This document shows positions 49,127 to 57,455 of a DNA stretch of 64,000 nt, in pieces (the stretch's first letter is position 1; every line of letters starts with the position of its first letter). The stretch covers positions 1 to 64,000 of the forward strand of contig NZ_JBIQOI010000008.1 in the NCBI RefSeq assembly GCF_044197065.1. The letters run 5' to 3'. The translations under genes were made by a program, and so were the position numbers. The DNA is from Kluyvera ascorbata_C (lineage in GTDB: Bacteria; Pseudomonadota; Gammaproteobacteria; Enterobacterales; Enterobacteriaceae). The notes below the pieces were generated by a model that was given only the letters and a program-made list of their open reading frames with translations, was not told the origin of the DNA and did not search any database.

Positions 49127-50122
49127 ATGTCTTCAGAATCACAACGCCATTTCCCCGCTCACCGTTTCTCCATCGCGCCCATGCTCGACTGGACCGACAG
49201 ACACTGCCGCTACTTCCTGCGCCTGCTGTCGCAGCACACACTGCTGTATACCGAAATGGTGACCACCGGGGCGATTATTCACGGCAAGGGCGACTATCTG
49301 GCCTATAGCGAAGAAGAGCATCCGGTCGCATTACAGCTGGGAGGCAGCGACCCGGTGGCGTTGGCACACTGCGCGAAGTTGGCGCAAGAGCGTGGCTACG
49401 ATGAAATTAACCTCAACGTTGGCTGCCCGTCCGACCGCGTACAAAACGGCATGTTTGGCGCTTGTCTGATGGGCAACGCGCAGCTGGTGGCAGATTGTGT
49501 GAAGGCGATGCGCGACGTGGTGTCTATTCCAGTGACGGTGAAAACTCGTATTGGTATTGACGACCAGGACAGCTACGAATTTCTCTGCGATTTTATCGAC
49601 ACGGTTTCCGGTCGCGGCGAGTGTGAGATGTTTATTATTCACGCCCGCAAAGCCTGGCTCTCCGGCTTAAGCCCGAAAGAGAACCGCGAAATTCCGCCGC
49701 TGGACTATCCGCGCGTCTACCAGCTCAAACGTGATTTCCCGCACCTGACGATGTCTATCAACGGCGGTATTAAGTCGCTGGAAGAAGCCAAAGCGCATCT
49801 GGAGCATATGGACGGCGTGATGGTGGGCCGCGAAGCCTATCAGAATCCAGGGATTCTGGCCTCCGTTGACCGTGAAATCTTTGGTGCCACCGATGTAGAC
49901 GCCGACCCTGTCGCCGTGGTGCGCGCCATGTATCCGTACATCGAGCGCGAACTGAGCAACGGCACCTATCTGGGCCACGTCACCCGTCATATGCTGGGCC
50001 TGTTCCAGGGTATCCCGGGCGCGCGCCAATGGCGTCGCTACCTGAGCGAGAACGCTCACAAAGCGGGCGCCGATATCAACGTACTGGAACACGCGTTAAA
50101 GCTGGTGGCCGATAAGCGTTAA
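49127..50122 (+). CDS. dusA: tRNA-dihydrouridine(20/20a) synthase DusA
   Basis: DusA reduces uridines 20 and 20a in the tRNA D-loop with FMN. I choose ATG 49127, giving 331 residues (MSSESQRHFPAHRFSIAPML); the open frame upstream to 48824 runs through hicA antisense and has no support. Signatures are APMLDWTDRHCRYFLRL, NLNVGCPSDRVQNGMFGACL with the catalytic Cys near residue 106, and SINGGIKS. The N-terminus is shorter than the E. coli annotation. The 5' region of dusA is a known integration site for islands. Confidence 0.95.
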   Translation: MSSESQRHFPAHRFSIAPMLDWTDRHCRYFLRLLSQHTLLYTEMVTTGAIIHGKGDYLAYSEEEHPVALQLGGSDPVALAHCAKLAQERGYDEINLNVGCPSDRVQNGMFGACLMGNAQLVADCVKAMRDVVSIPVTVKTRIGIDDQDSYEFLCDFIDTVSGRGECEMFIIHARKAWLSGLSPKENREIPPLDYPRVYQLKRDFPHLTMSINGGIKSLEEAKAHLEHMDGVMVGREAYQNPGILASVDREIFGATDVDADPVAVVRAMYPYIERELSNGTYLGHVTRHMLGLFQGIPGARQWRRYLSENAHKAGADINVLEHALKLVADKR

Positions 50123-50152
50123 TTATTTCGCTAAATTCTGGTCAAATTCACC

Positions 50153-50182
50153 AAGCCCTGCACAGCGTTGCGGGGCTTTTTT
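50153..50182 (+). terminator. dusA terminator
   Basis: The stem AAGCCCTGC / GCGGGGCTT (one mismatch) with an ACAGCGTT-type loop is followed by six T. Confidence 0.8.
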
Positions 50183-50204
50183 ATTGATAATCAATAAGTT
50201 ATTT

Positions 50205-50221
50205 TTGGCACGGTTTTTGTA
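50205..50221 (+). promoter_or_regulatory. Sigma-54 promoter of pspG
   Basis: TTGGCACGGTTTTTGTA keeps the -24 TGGCAC block and the correct spacing to TTG of the -12 block; the -12 GC reads GT. It lies 41 bases upstream of pspG, which is PspF and sigma-54 dependent in E. coli. Confidence 0.8.
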
Positions 50222-50261
50222 ATAGTTCAGACAGCGACGTATGATTTCTGGGAGAACCACC

Positions 50262-50501
50262 ATGCTGGAACTGTTATTTGTGATTGGATTTTTTGTGATG
50301 CTGCTGGTCACCGGGATTTCGCTACTCGGCATTATTGCTGCGCTGGTGGTGGCCACCGTATTAATGTTCGTTGGCGGGCTGTTTGCTATTATGATTAAGT
50401 TACTGCCATGGCTTATCCTGGCGGTTGTGGTGGTGTGGGTTATTCGGGCGATTAATTCACCGAAAGAACGGCCATATCGCGGCAATTATCGGAGGTATTG
50501 A
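50262..50501 (+). CDS. pspG: Phage shock protein G
   Basis: The 79-residue inner-membrane protein matches E. coli PspG (MLELLFVIGFFVMLLVTGIS) with two hydrophobic segments and a basic tail. It is an effector of the phage-shock response to inner-membrane damage. GGGAG precedes the ATG at 50262. A sigma-54 promoter lies upstream. Confidence 0.93.
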   Translation: MLELLFVIGFFVMLLVTGISLLGIIAALVVATVLMFVGGLFAIMIKLLPWLILAVVVVWVIRAINSPKERPYRGNYRRY

Positions 50502-50619
50502 GGTACTCGTCACAACCTCAATCATTTTGCATAAAACCCCATAGGATTTGCGTAATAAATCTGTCACTATTGCTGCCGTTAAAGAATTCATCGAGCTGTA
50601 CCCTACATACAGCCGAACT

Positions 50620-50651
50620 AAAAAAAGAAAGGGCTTCCTACGGGAAGCCCT
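50620..50651 (-). terminator. qor terminator
   Basis: The 9-bp stem AGGGCTTCC / GGAAGCCCT with a TACG loop is followed on the minus strand by TTCTTTTTT. It lies 22 bases after the qor stop. Confidence 0.85.
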
Positions 50652-50673
50652 AGTCTTTTGTGCGGTAGGAACG

Positions 50674-51657
50674 TTACGGAATCAGCAGGCTCGAGCCCTG
50701 CGTTGCCCGGCTTTCCAGAATCTCATGCGCGCGTCGTGCATCCTTCAGCGGGTATTTCTGGCTCTCCGCCACGTCCACTTTGATAATCCCGCTCGCAATC
50801 AGCGAGAACAGTTCGTGGCTAGCCTCCTTCAGCTCATCGTAGTTGGTGACGTAGCCGTTAAGGGAAGGGCGGGTGGCGAACAGTGAGCCTTTTTGATTGA
50901 GAATGCCGAGGTTAACCCCGGTCACCGGGCCGGAAGAGTTCCCGAAGCTGACCATCAGCCCACGGCGCTTTAAGCAGTCCAGCGACGCTTCCCAGGTGTC
51001 TTTCCCCACGGAGTCGTACACCACCGACAGCTTTTTGCCGCCGGTCATCTCTTTGACGCGCTCGGCGATATTCTCATCGCGATAGTTAATCACCTGCCAG
51101 GCGCCGGCCTTAAGTGCGCGCTCTGCCTTCTCCTGGCTACCGACGGTACCGATAAGCTTCGCGCCCAGCGCTTTTGCCCACTGGCAGGCAATCAGCCCTA
51201 CGCCGCCTGCGGCCGCATGGAACAGGAACGCTTCGCCGGGCTTGATTTCGTAGGTTTTGCGCAGCAAATAGAAAACGGTTAGCCCTTTGAGGAACGAGGC
51301 GGCAGCCTGCTCATAGGAGATAGCCGCCGGAAGCAGGGCGACCTTATCCGCCGGGACATTATGCACCGAACTGTAGGCACCGAGCCCGGACTGCGCGTAG
51401 ACCACGCGATCGCCCGCTTTGATGTGCTTCACGTTGCTGCCCACCTGGCTCACCACGCCCGCCGCTTCGGTGCCTAAACCGCTGGGCATCGACGGCGGTG
51501 GATACAGTCCGCTGCGAATGTAGGTGTCGATATAGTTGATACCGATAGCTTTGTTTTCCACCTGCACTTCGTTTTCGCCAGGGGCCGATGGGGTGAATTC
51601 GACGGCGTTCAGCACTTCCGGGCCGCCATGTTTGCTAAATTCAATACGGGTTGCCAT
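50674..51657 (-). CDS. qor: NADPH:quinone oxidoreductase Qor
   Basis: Qor is a zinc-free MDR-family quinone reductase. The 327 residues equal E. coli when started at ATG 51657 (MATRIEFSKHGGPEVL), preceded by GGAGG. The cofactor loop is AAAGGVGLIACQWAKALGAKLIG near residue 146. The frame extends upstream into the dnaB region without support. It is divergent from dnaB with a 66-base gap. Confidence 0.95.
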   Translation of the reverse strand: MATRIEFSKHGGPEVLNAVEFTPSAPGENEVQVENKAIGINYIDTYIRSGLYPPPSMPSGLGTEAAGVVSQVGSNVKHIKAGDRVVYAQSGLGAYSSVHNVPADKVALLPAAISYEQAAASFLKGLTVFYLLRKTYEIKPGEAFLFHAAAGGVGLIACQWAKALGAKLIGTVGSQEKAERALKAGAWQVINYRDENIAERVKEMTGGKKLSVVYDSVGKDTWEASLDCLKRRGLMVSFGNSSGPVTGVNLGILNQKGSLFATRPSLNGYVTNYDELKEASHELFSLIASGIIKVDVAESQKYPLKDARRAHEILESRATQGSSLLIP

Positions 51658-51723
51658 GCTTCCTCCAGAACGATTATGTGGTAATCTTTCGACCCACTCT
51701 TTATCTCGGTAATACCATTCACT

Positions 51724-53139
51724 ATGGCAGCAAATAAACCCTTCAACAAACCGCAAACCGAACCTCGCGTCCGCGATTTTCAGGTAGACGGGCTGAAAGT
51801 ACCGCCGCACTCGATTGAAGCGGAACAATCGGTGTTGGGCGGACTAATGCTGGACAATGAGCGCTGGGACGATGTTGCCGAGCGCGTGGTGGCGGAAGAT
51901 TTTTATACCCGTCCACACCGTCACATCTTTACGGAGATGGGCCGTTTGCAGGAAGGCGGTAGCCCAATTGACCTGATTACGCTCGCGGAATCGCTGGAGC
52001 GACAGGGGCAACTGGACAGCGTCGGCGGGTTTGCTTATCTGGCAGAACTCTCCAAAAATACGCCAAGTGCGGCAAACATTAGCGCTTACGCCGATATCGT
52101 CCGCGAACGTGCCGTTGTTCGTGAAATGATTGCAGTGGCCAACGAGATTGCCGAAGCCGGTTTCGACCCGCAGGGGCGCACCAGCGAAGACCTGCTGGAT
52201 CTCGCCGAGTCCCGCGTCTTTAAAATTGCTGAAAGCCGCGCCAACAAAGACGAAGGCCCGAAAAATATTACCGAAGTGCTCGACGCTACCGTCGCGCGCA
52301 TCGAACAGCTTTTCCAGCAGCCGCATGACGGCGTCACCGGGGTCAATACCGGCTATGACGACCTCAATAAGAAAACCGCCGGTTTACAGCCGTCGGATTT
52401 GATTATCGTGGCAGCGCGTCCGTCGATGGGTAAAACCACTTTTGCAATGAACCTCGTCGAAAACGCGGCGATGTTGCAGGATAAACCGGTACTAATCTTC
52501 AGTCTCGAGATGCCCTCCGAACAGATTATGATGCGTTCTCTGGCATCGCTATCGCGCGTTGACCAGACCCGTATTCGTACCGGCCAGCTCGATGACGAGG
52601 ACTGGGCGCGTATCTCCGGCACCATGGGCATTCTGCTGGAAAAACGAAACATCTATATCGATGACTCCTCCGGCCTGACGCCGACGGAAGTGCGCTCCCG
52701 CGCGCGCCGTATCGCCCGTGAACACGGCGGCATCGGCCTTATCATGATCGACTACCTTCAGTTGATGCGTGTGCCGTCGCTTTCCGACAACCGTACGCTG
52801 GAGATCGCCGAAATTTCCCGCTCGCTCAAGGCGTTAGCCAAAGAGCTGCACGTGCCGGTGGTGGCGCTGTCGCAGCTTAACCGCTCTCTGGAACAGCGTG
52901 CGGACAAACGCCCGGTCAACTCCGACCTGCGTGAATCCGGCTCCATCGAGCAGGATGCCGACTTAATCATGTTCATTTATCGTGATGAGGTTTATCACGA
53001 AAACAGTGACTTAAAAGGCATCGCCGAGATTATTATCGGTAAACAGCGTAACGGCCCCATCGGCACGGTACGCCTGACGTTTAACGGTCAATGGTCGCGC
53101 TTCGATAACTACGCTGGCCCGCAGTACGACGACGAATAA
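51724..53139 (+). CDS. dnaB: Replicative DNA helicase DnaB
   Basis: DnaB is the hexameric helicase of the replication fork. The 471 residues equal E. coli. The N-terminal domain (VPPHSIEAEQSVLGGLMLDN) binds DnaG and DnaC partners; the RecA-like domain has Walker A ARPSMGKTTFAMN near residue 230 and Walker B IGLIMIDYLQLM. No intein is present. The start has weak upstream complementarity. Confidence 0.98.
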   Translation: MAANKPFNKPQTEPRVRDFQVDGLKVPPHSIEAEQSVLGGLMLDNERWDDVAERVVAEDFYTRPHRHIFTEMGRLQEGGSPIDLITLAESLERQGQLDSVGGFAYLAELSKNTPSAANISAYADIVRERAVVREMIAVANEIAEAGFDPQGRTSEDLLDLAESRVFKIAESRANKDEGPKNITEVLDATVARIEQLFQQPHDGVTGVNTGYDDLNKKTAGLQPSDLIIVAARPSMGKTTFAMNLVENAAMLQDKPVLIFSLEMPSEQIMMRSLASLSRVDQTRIRTGQLDDEDWARISGTMGILLEKRNIYIDDSSGLTPTEVRSRARRIAREHGGIGLIMIDYLQLMRVPSLSDNRTLEIAEISRSLKALAKELHVPVVALSQLNRSLEQRADKRPVNSDLRESGSIEQDADLIMFIYRDEVYHENSDLKGIAEIIIGKQRNGPIGTVRLTFNGQWSRFDNYAGPQYDDE

Positions 53140-53176
53140 CAACGCTGAATCAGCAAACTCATACCAAGGAACACAA

Positions 53177-54256
53177 ATGCAAGCGGCAACTGTAGTCATT
53201 AACCGCCGCGCTCTGCGACACAACCTGCAACGTCTGCGTGAACTGGCACCTGCCAGTAAGCTGGTTGCGGTGGTGAAAGCGAACGCTTACGGACACGGCC
53301 TCCTCGAGACCGCGCGAACGCTCCCCGACGCCGATGCTTTTGGCGTTGCCCGTCTTGAAGAGGCGCTGCGCCTGCGCGAGGGCGGCATTACCCAGCCGAT
53401 CCTGCTGCTGGAAGGCTTCTTTAATGCGAGCGATCTGCCGACGATTGCCGCGCAGCATCTGCATACCGCCGTGCATAACATCGAACAGCTTGAAGCGCTG
53501 GAAACCGCCGACATCAGCGAGCCGGTTACCGTGTGGATGAAGCTCGACACCGGCATGCACCGTCTGGGCGTACTCCCGGAAGATGCCGATGCGTTCTATC
53601 AGCGCCTGAGCCAATGCAAAAACGTACGCCAGCCGGTTAACGTGGTTAGCCACTTTGCGCGTGCCGATGAACCTGAATGCGGCGCGACGGAAAAGCAGCT
53701 CGCCATTTTCACCGCTTTTACCGACGGCAAGCCGGGCCTGCGTTCTATCGCGGCATCCGGCGGCATTCTGCTGTGGCCGCAGTCGCACTTCGACTGGGCG
53801 CGCCCTGGCATCATTTTGTACGGCGTATCCCCGCTGGAGCAGAAACCGTGGGGCCCGGATTTTGGTATGCAGCCAGTGATGTCATTGACCTCCAGCCTGA
53901 TTGCCGTGCGCGAGCACAAAGCCGGTGAGCCGGTTGGCTACGGTGGCACCTGGGTCAGCGAACGCGATACCCGACTCGGCGTGGTAGCGATGGGCTACGG
54001 CGACGGCTACCCGCGTGCGGCACCGTCCGGTACGCCAGTGCTGGTCAATGGCCGCGAAGTGCCGATTGTCGGCCGCGTGGCGATGGATATGGTCTGCGTT
54101 GATTTGGGCCCGAATGCCGAGGATAAAACCGGTGATGAGGTGATTATGTGGGGCGAAGGTCTGCCGGTTGAACGCATTGCTGAAATCACAAAAGTGAGTG
54201 CTTACGAACTTATTACGCGCCTGACGTCGCGGGTGGCGATGAAGTATATCGAATAA
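53177..54256 (+). CDS. alr: Alanine racemase, biosynthetic
   Basis: Alr makes D-alanine for peptidoglycan with PLP. The 359 residues equal E. coli Alr. The PLP lysine is Lys34 in VVKANAYGHG and the second catalytic Tyr is in GYGDGYPRAAPSG near residue 255. CCAAGGAA precedes the ATG. dnaB ends 37 bases upstream. A REP unit follows. Confidence 0.97.
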   Translation: MQAATVVINRRALRHNLQRLRELAPASKLVAVVKANAYGHGLLETARTLPDADAFGVARLEEALRLREGGITQPILLLEGFFNASDLPTIAAQHLHTAVHNIEQLEALETADISEPVTVWMKLDTGMHRLGVLPEDADAFYQRLSQCKNVRQPVNVVSHFARADEPECGATEKQLAIFTAFTDGKPGLRSIAASGGILLWPQSHFDWARPGIILYGVSPLEQKPWGPDFGMQPVMSLTSSLIAVREHKAGEPVGYGGTWVSERDTRLGVVAMGYGDGYPRAAPSGTPVLVNGREVPIVGRVAMDMVCVDLGPNAEDKTGDEVIMWGEGLPVERIAEITKVSAYELITRLTSRVAMKYIE

Positions 54257-54267
54257 GACTATCGCGT

Positions 54268-54302
54268 GCCGGATGATGCGATCGCCCATCCGGCAATGCT
54301 TT
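54268..54302. repeat. REP-like palindrome after alr
   Basis: GTGCCGGATGATGCGATCGC followed by CCATCCGGCAATGC folds as one REP-type hairpin with a T run behind it, so it may also act as a terminator between the convergent units. Confidence 0.75.
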
Positions 54303-54313
54303 TTCAACAATGC

Positions 54314-54634
54314 CTAATTCATCCGTTGTCCCCGCCGGTGCCAGTCGTGAACAAAGAAAAAGAGGACAAGAATCAGCAGCGTGCCGAAGTCTTGCAGTAT
54401 CCAGAAAGGCAGCGTGTCGTGCATATAATCCGTGCGGTTAATTAAAAATGGGATATTCAGGGCACTTTGGCCAAACAAGCCAAAGGCGATTGAAATAAGC
54501 CCTATTTTATAACCGATGTGCAAATGTGTGATGCGTTGGCTATAAGCGCAAAATAGAATGACAAGTGACACCAGTAAATCAATGACGGTTGTAATGAACA
54601 GCGTGCTCCAGTAGGACAAATGGTCAATGCTCAT
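54314..54634 (-). CDS. Small three-helix membrane protein, holin-like, unknown
   Basis: I do not recognise this 106-residue protein. It has three hydrophobic segments near residues 10-30 (LFITTVIDLLVSLVILFCAY), 40-62 and 75-97 (LQDFGTLLILVLFFFVH), and a short basic tail DWHRRGQRMN. The size and layout fit a holin or holin-like protein. I start at ATG 54634; a longer frame reaches 54685. It overlaps the gene before it by 11 bases and is the last gene of the six-gene operon. Confidence 0.6.
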   Translation of the reverse strand: MSIDHLSYWSTLFITTVIDLLVSLVILFCAYSQRITHLHIGYKIGLISIAFGLFGQSALNIPFLINRTDYMHDTLPFWILQDFGTLLILVLFFFVHDWHRRGQRMN

Positions 54635-55034
54635 TTGAGGTGTCCTTATGGTCTTTCGCAGAGATCTTCGTTGGGCGATTTTCACGGATCTTGTGCTTAA
54701 TCTCGCTCGCTATTTCAAAAATGTCATCTTGCTCATGGCGGCTAAAGAAGTTTGCGACTGCCGCAATCATGCCAATGCTGATGGCTCCAACGATATACCC
54801 AAGGCCAAGCGCAGCATCGGCTTCACTAAGGTCGAAACGCAACCAGTGGGCAGCCATACCGACAAGTGCAAAGGCTGCGAACATACTGATGCTGCCGGTG
54901 ATAATCCCTGCGATAAAAGGTCCGTGCTGGTGTAGTTTTTTTGGTTGCCAGAAGAAAGAGATGCTCACACCACCAAATAATCCTGCTAGTGCTGATAGCC
55001 CCTGGTTAATTACAATATTGCTGATATCACTCAT
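54624..55034 (-). CDS. Holin-like membrane protein, unknown
   Basis: The 136-residue protein has three hydrophobic segments near 8-26, 40-61 and 74-92, and a charged C-terminal tail of about 40 residues (IASEIKHKIRENRPTKISAK), a pattern common to phage holins. I cannot assign a family by eye. It lies 27 bases after the barnase-like gene and overlaps the next membrane gene, so it is part of the same operon. A different role, such as immunity to the secreted protein, is possible. Confidence 0.6.
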   Translation of the reverse strand: MSDISNIVINQGLSALAGLFGGVSISFFWQPKKLHQHGPFIAGIITGSISMFAAFALVGMAAHWLRFDLSEADAALGLGYIVGAISIGMIAAVANFFSRHEQDDIFEIASEIKHKIRENRPTKISAKDHKDTSNEH

Positions 55035-55061
55035 GATTATCTCTCCGGCTTGGCAGCAGCA

Positions 55062-55544
55062 TTATTGGCAAGGCTGAACGGGAGTGAGCTGCCCGGTACG
55101 CTGATTGCTGATATAACGCATCGCGCTATTTGGGCTATAGAGCAGTCTGTTATCGCCACGAAGACCTTTGTAAGAATCGAGGTCTGCTGAATACCAACTA
55201 CCTTGATTTCCTTCGGGGTGCTGGGCTGACTCGTCTCCTCCAATCCACTTACCGTTGGTCGGCTTCAGACCCCATAGAGTATCTGTGGCTCTTCCGCTCC
55301 AGCCTAAATACATTGCCTGTTGGGTGGTGATATAGCGGGAGGGGAGTCGCCCATTTTGCTGGAGATAGCGTAGGGTCTTGACCAGATCATTCTCGTCGTG
55401 GATAGGGGGAAGTGACTGTTGCTGTAACTGGTTATTCAGCGCGGTAACACTGCTTTCGCAGGTGGGTAATTCTGCTGCTTGCAGAGAAGCCATAAAGCCC
55501 ATACCGAGACAGGCTGAAATCAAAGAAAAACGAATGATACTCAT
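55062..55544 (-). CDS. Secreted barnase-fold protein lacking catalytic residues
   Basis: The 160-residue protein has a signal peptide (cleavage near SLQAA at residue 23) and then the barnase pattern: LPSRYITTQQAMYLGW, KWIGGD, WYSADL and LRGDNRLLYS. Lined up from memory with barnase, Arg83 and Arg87 are kept (Arg129, Arg133), but Lys27 is Thr74, the base Glu73 is Ser119 and the acid His102 is Gln148. Two cysteines at 29 and 159 could link the ends in the periplasm. It is therefore likely an RNase-fold binder or a changed enzyme. No barstar gene is next to it. Confidence 0.72.
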   Translation of the reverse strand: MSIIRFSLISACLGMGFMASLQAAELPTCESSVTALNNQLQQQSLPPIHDENDLVKTLRYLQQNGRLPSRYITTQQAMYLGWSGRATDTLWGLKPTNGKWIGGDESAQHPEGNQGSWYSADLDSYKGLRGDNRLLYSPNSAMRYISNQRTGQLTPVQPCQ

Positions 55545-55566
55545 AAAACCTCCTTGTAATTCAGTG

Positions 55567-56016
55567 CTATGCTAAAAATAGCTTCATTTCCGCTTCACGG
55601 CGACGGGTCAATCCTGCCAGTACTTTTCCTCCGGCCTTATTCCAGACCAGAAATTGCAGAGCAGCGCTATTGATATCCCCTTCATTCAGTTTGCGTAACA
55701 GCGTCGATTTTTTTAGATTTCCGATACCGACATTGAAGGCAAAAGAGACCAGTGCATCAAACTGATTTTGGCCGATCTCGCAGGTCACCATCCCGTTGAC
55801 CCCTTTTTCCGTTCGCGCCAGATCGTTGCGCAGCAATGTTCTGGCTTCTTCAAGGGTTATTTTGCATAACGAGTTGATTTCTTGAGGTAAAATAAGGTGT
55901 CCATAACCAATGGTCCATAGCCCTGCCGCGTCCTTGTATCGTTCGAGTTTAAGACCTTCAAATTCTGCAATAAGCTGAATACCGACTTCACTGGTATAGC
56001 GTGGTAGATGCGTCAT
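55567..56016 (-). CDS. GH24 (T4-type) lysozyme / endolysin
   Basis: The 149-residue protein has the catalytic triad at Glu20, Asp29 and Thr35 (AEFEGLKLERYKDAAGLWTI), with the same 9- and 6-residue spacing as T4 lysozyme, and the GYGH motif. It cleaves the sugar backbone of peptidoglycan. There is no signal peptide or signal-anchor helix, so it would need a holin or lysis to reach the wall. It overlaps the DUF2589-like gene upstream by four bases. No phage structural genes are near. Confidence 0.88.
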   Translation of the reverse strand: MTHLPRYTSEVGIQLIAEFEGLKLERYKDAAGLWTIGYGHLILPQEINSLCKITLEEARTLLRNDLARTEKGVNGMVTCEIGQNQFDALVSFAFNVGIGNLKKSTLLRKLNEGDINSAALQFLVWNKAGGKVLAGLTRRREAEMKLFLA

Positions 56017-56603
56017 GAAGATGGCTCCTCTTCTGATAAGCGTGGAATAATTTTATTGGTGTATTCATCAATTAAGCGCATAACGCTTTCCGGTGGTTCC
56101 AGCACCGTAAATTGCATTTCGATATCGACGTGGCGGCTGTCGCGACCGCCTTTCGTATTGCTTGCAGGGGAAAGACTGACGTGAAAACGGCTAACATCGT
56201 TGGTGTCGGTTCCTTCGCTTACGCTCGTTTGCTCCACGCCTTCGGTGCGTACCGTCAAGTGCACCTTCATTTTTTCCAGCATTAATCCACGTGGTGTTGC
56301 GAGCGCGACCAATGGCATCTCGAAATGATGTTTTTCATCAAGCTGCATTCGTACGGTACGCGGTGCGAGCTGACCGTCTTCGGTTGGCTCAAAAAAGGGA
56401 TCCAGTGCCTGCATATACTGGTGTGCAATTAACTCATTCGCGGCCGTCGCTGCGTGCTGCATACCGCGTGTAATATCTTCCAGCGTGACGGGAACGTTCG
56501 GGATAGTCGCAGCAGACTGGGGATTTGCCGGTTCAGGTTCTGACTGTGGGCGCTTTTCCGGCTCGTCTTCCTTTTTGCTCCATAGCCAGTCTTTTAAGGA
56601 CAT
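56013..56603 (-). CDS. DUF2589-like protein, short-helix type
   Basis: The 196-residue protein starts with a charged, Pro/Glu-rich stretch (about residues 10-35), then a helix (LEDITRGMQHAATAANELIA) and beta-rich sequence, for example MPLVALATPRGLMLEKMKVH. It ends with PPESVMRLIDEYTNKIIP. The same C-terminal motif, PPE-x-x-MR-x-ID, is seen in the protein encoded just upstream. The family name is from memory of the pattern. Function is unknown. Confidence 0.65.
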   Translation of the reverse strand: MSLKDWLWSKKEDEPEKRPQSEPEPANPQSAATIPNVPVTLEDITRGMQHAATAANELIAHQYMQALDPFFEPTEDGQLAPRTVRMQLDEKHHFEMPLVALATPRGLMLEKMKVHLTVRTEGVEQTSVSEGTDTNDVSRFHVSLSPASNTKGGRDSRHVDIEMQFTVLEPPESVMRLIDEYTNKIIPRLSEEEPSS

Positions 56604-56656
56604 TATTTGCTCCAGTTTGGGGCCGAATAGCCCAGCCCCAGTGATTGTTGTCGGTA

Positions 56657-57250
56657 CTAGCTAGCGTTTTCTGACGTTTTAGACGGAATAGTTCCAGGCA
56701 ATATGACCGGTTTGGTTGTGGCTTCAGTCAGGTAGTCAATGACTCGCATCAGCGCTTCAGGTGGTTGCTGACGCTTAATTTGCGTATGGATGGAGTACTT
56801 TGCTCGGGTATCGGTCGCTCGAGTTTGCTCTGATTTGTGAGTCACCTTTCCGGTCATTTTGGCGCGGAAGAATCCCCAGCCTAACGAAGCTTCCATTGAG
56901 GCTTCGGCCCCGGTTTCGCTCTTACTGGATTCGCTTTGCGACACTTCCAGTTCGAAGTCGATGGTACCTTCTTCAATGCAGATAATAGGGTGGGAAATTG
57001 TTGCCAGGAGTGGGATACGCATTTTCTTGGTGATCGTACCCTGGCTAACCCCTTGCTCATCGACAACGGTTTCGTCGTAATCAAATTCGACAGCGACGGC
57101 TTTGCCGTCCTTGATACATACTGATAATAAAAAGTCAGCGTAAGCCTTACTTGCCTGCACCTGAGCCCTGATCATGGCCTGCAATGGACCGCCGATCATG
57201 GTCTCCAGCGGAAGGGCGTTAATGACGGAACCAATAAATTGAGAATCCAT
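56657..57250 (-). CDS. DUF2589-like protein, first gene of the operon
   Basis: The 197-residue protein begins ALPLETMIGGPLQAMIRAQV with QASKAYADFL, the helical start I associate with DUF2589. A beta-rich centre follows (FELEVSQSESSKSETGAEAS is a Ser/Glu-rich loop), then PPEALMRVIDYLTEAT. It has no signal peptide. The start has a perfect AAGGAG 7 bases upstream, the best ribosome site of the operon, which suggests this is the most highly made product. Function is unknown. Confidence 0.68.
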   Translation of the reverse strand: MDSQFIGSVINALPLETMIGGPLQAMIRAQVQASKAYADFLLSVCIKDGKAVAVEFDYDETVVDEQGVSQGTITKKMRIPLLATISHPIICIEEGTIDFELEVSQSESSKSETGAEASMEASLGWGFFRAKMTGKVTHKSEQTRATDTRAKYSIHTQIKRQQPPEALMRVIDYLTEATTKPVILPGTIPSKTSENAS

Positions 57251-57455
57251 ATCGTATCTCCTTTACGAGTGATGGCGCGCCTTTGCGCATTTCTGATGTT
57301 AAGGTGGGATAGGCGGTTTAGATATTGGACAAATGTCCTCTCAAGACGAGCCGAAAGGTGTAATACGCAGAGATGATTCATAAACCACTCGCGCCTCCGT
57401 CTCATCCGGTTTATTGTGTTATTTCCTGCCTTCTGTAAACCTGGAGAACCATCGC
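57251..57455. promoter_or_regulatory. Divergent region between the six-gene operon and tyrB
   Basis: The 205-base gap carries both promoters. GGACAAATGTCC at 57327-57338 is a short inverted repeat (5-bp arms). TGTAAA at 57435-57440 could be a TyrR half-box for tyrB, but no matching second half is clear. Confidence 0.4.

Noticed and set aside
54314..57250. The alr-tyrB insertion as a prophage remnant
   Set aside because: There is a lysozyme and holin-like genes, but no integrase, attachment repeats, capsid, tail or repressor genes, and all six frames are intact with tight spacing. A remnant is possible but not supported.
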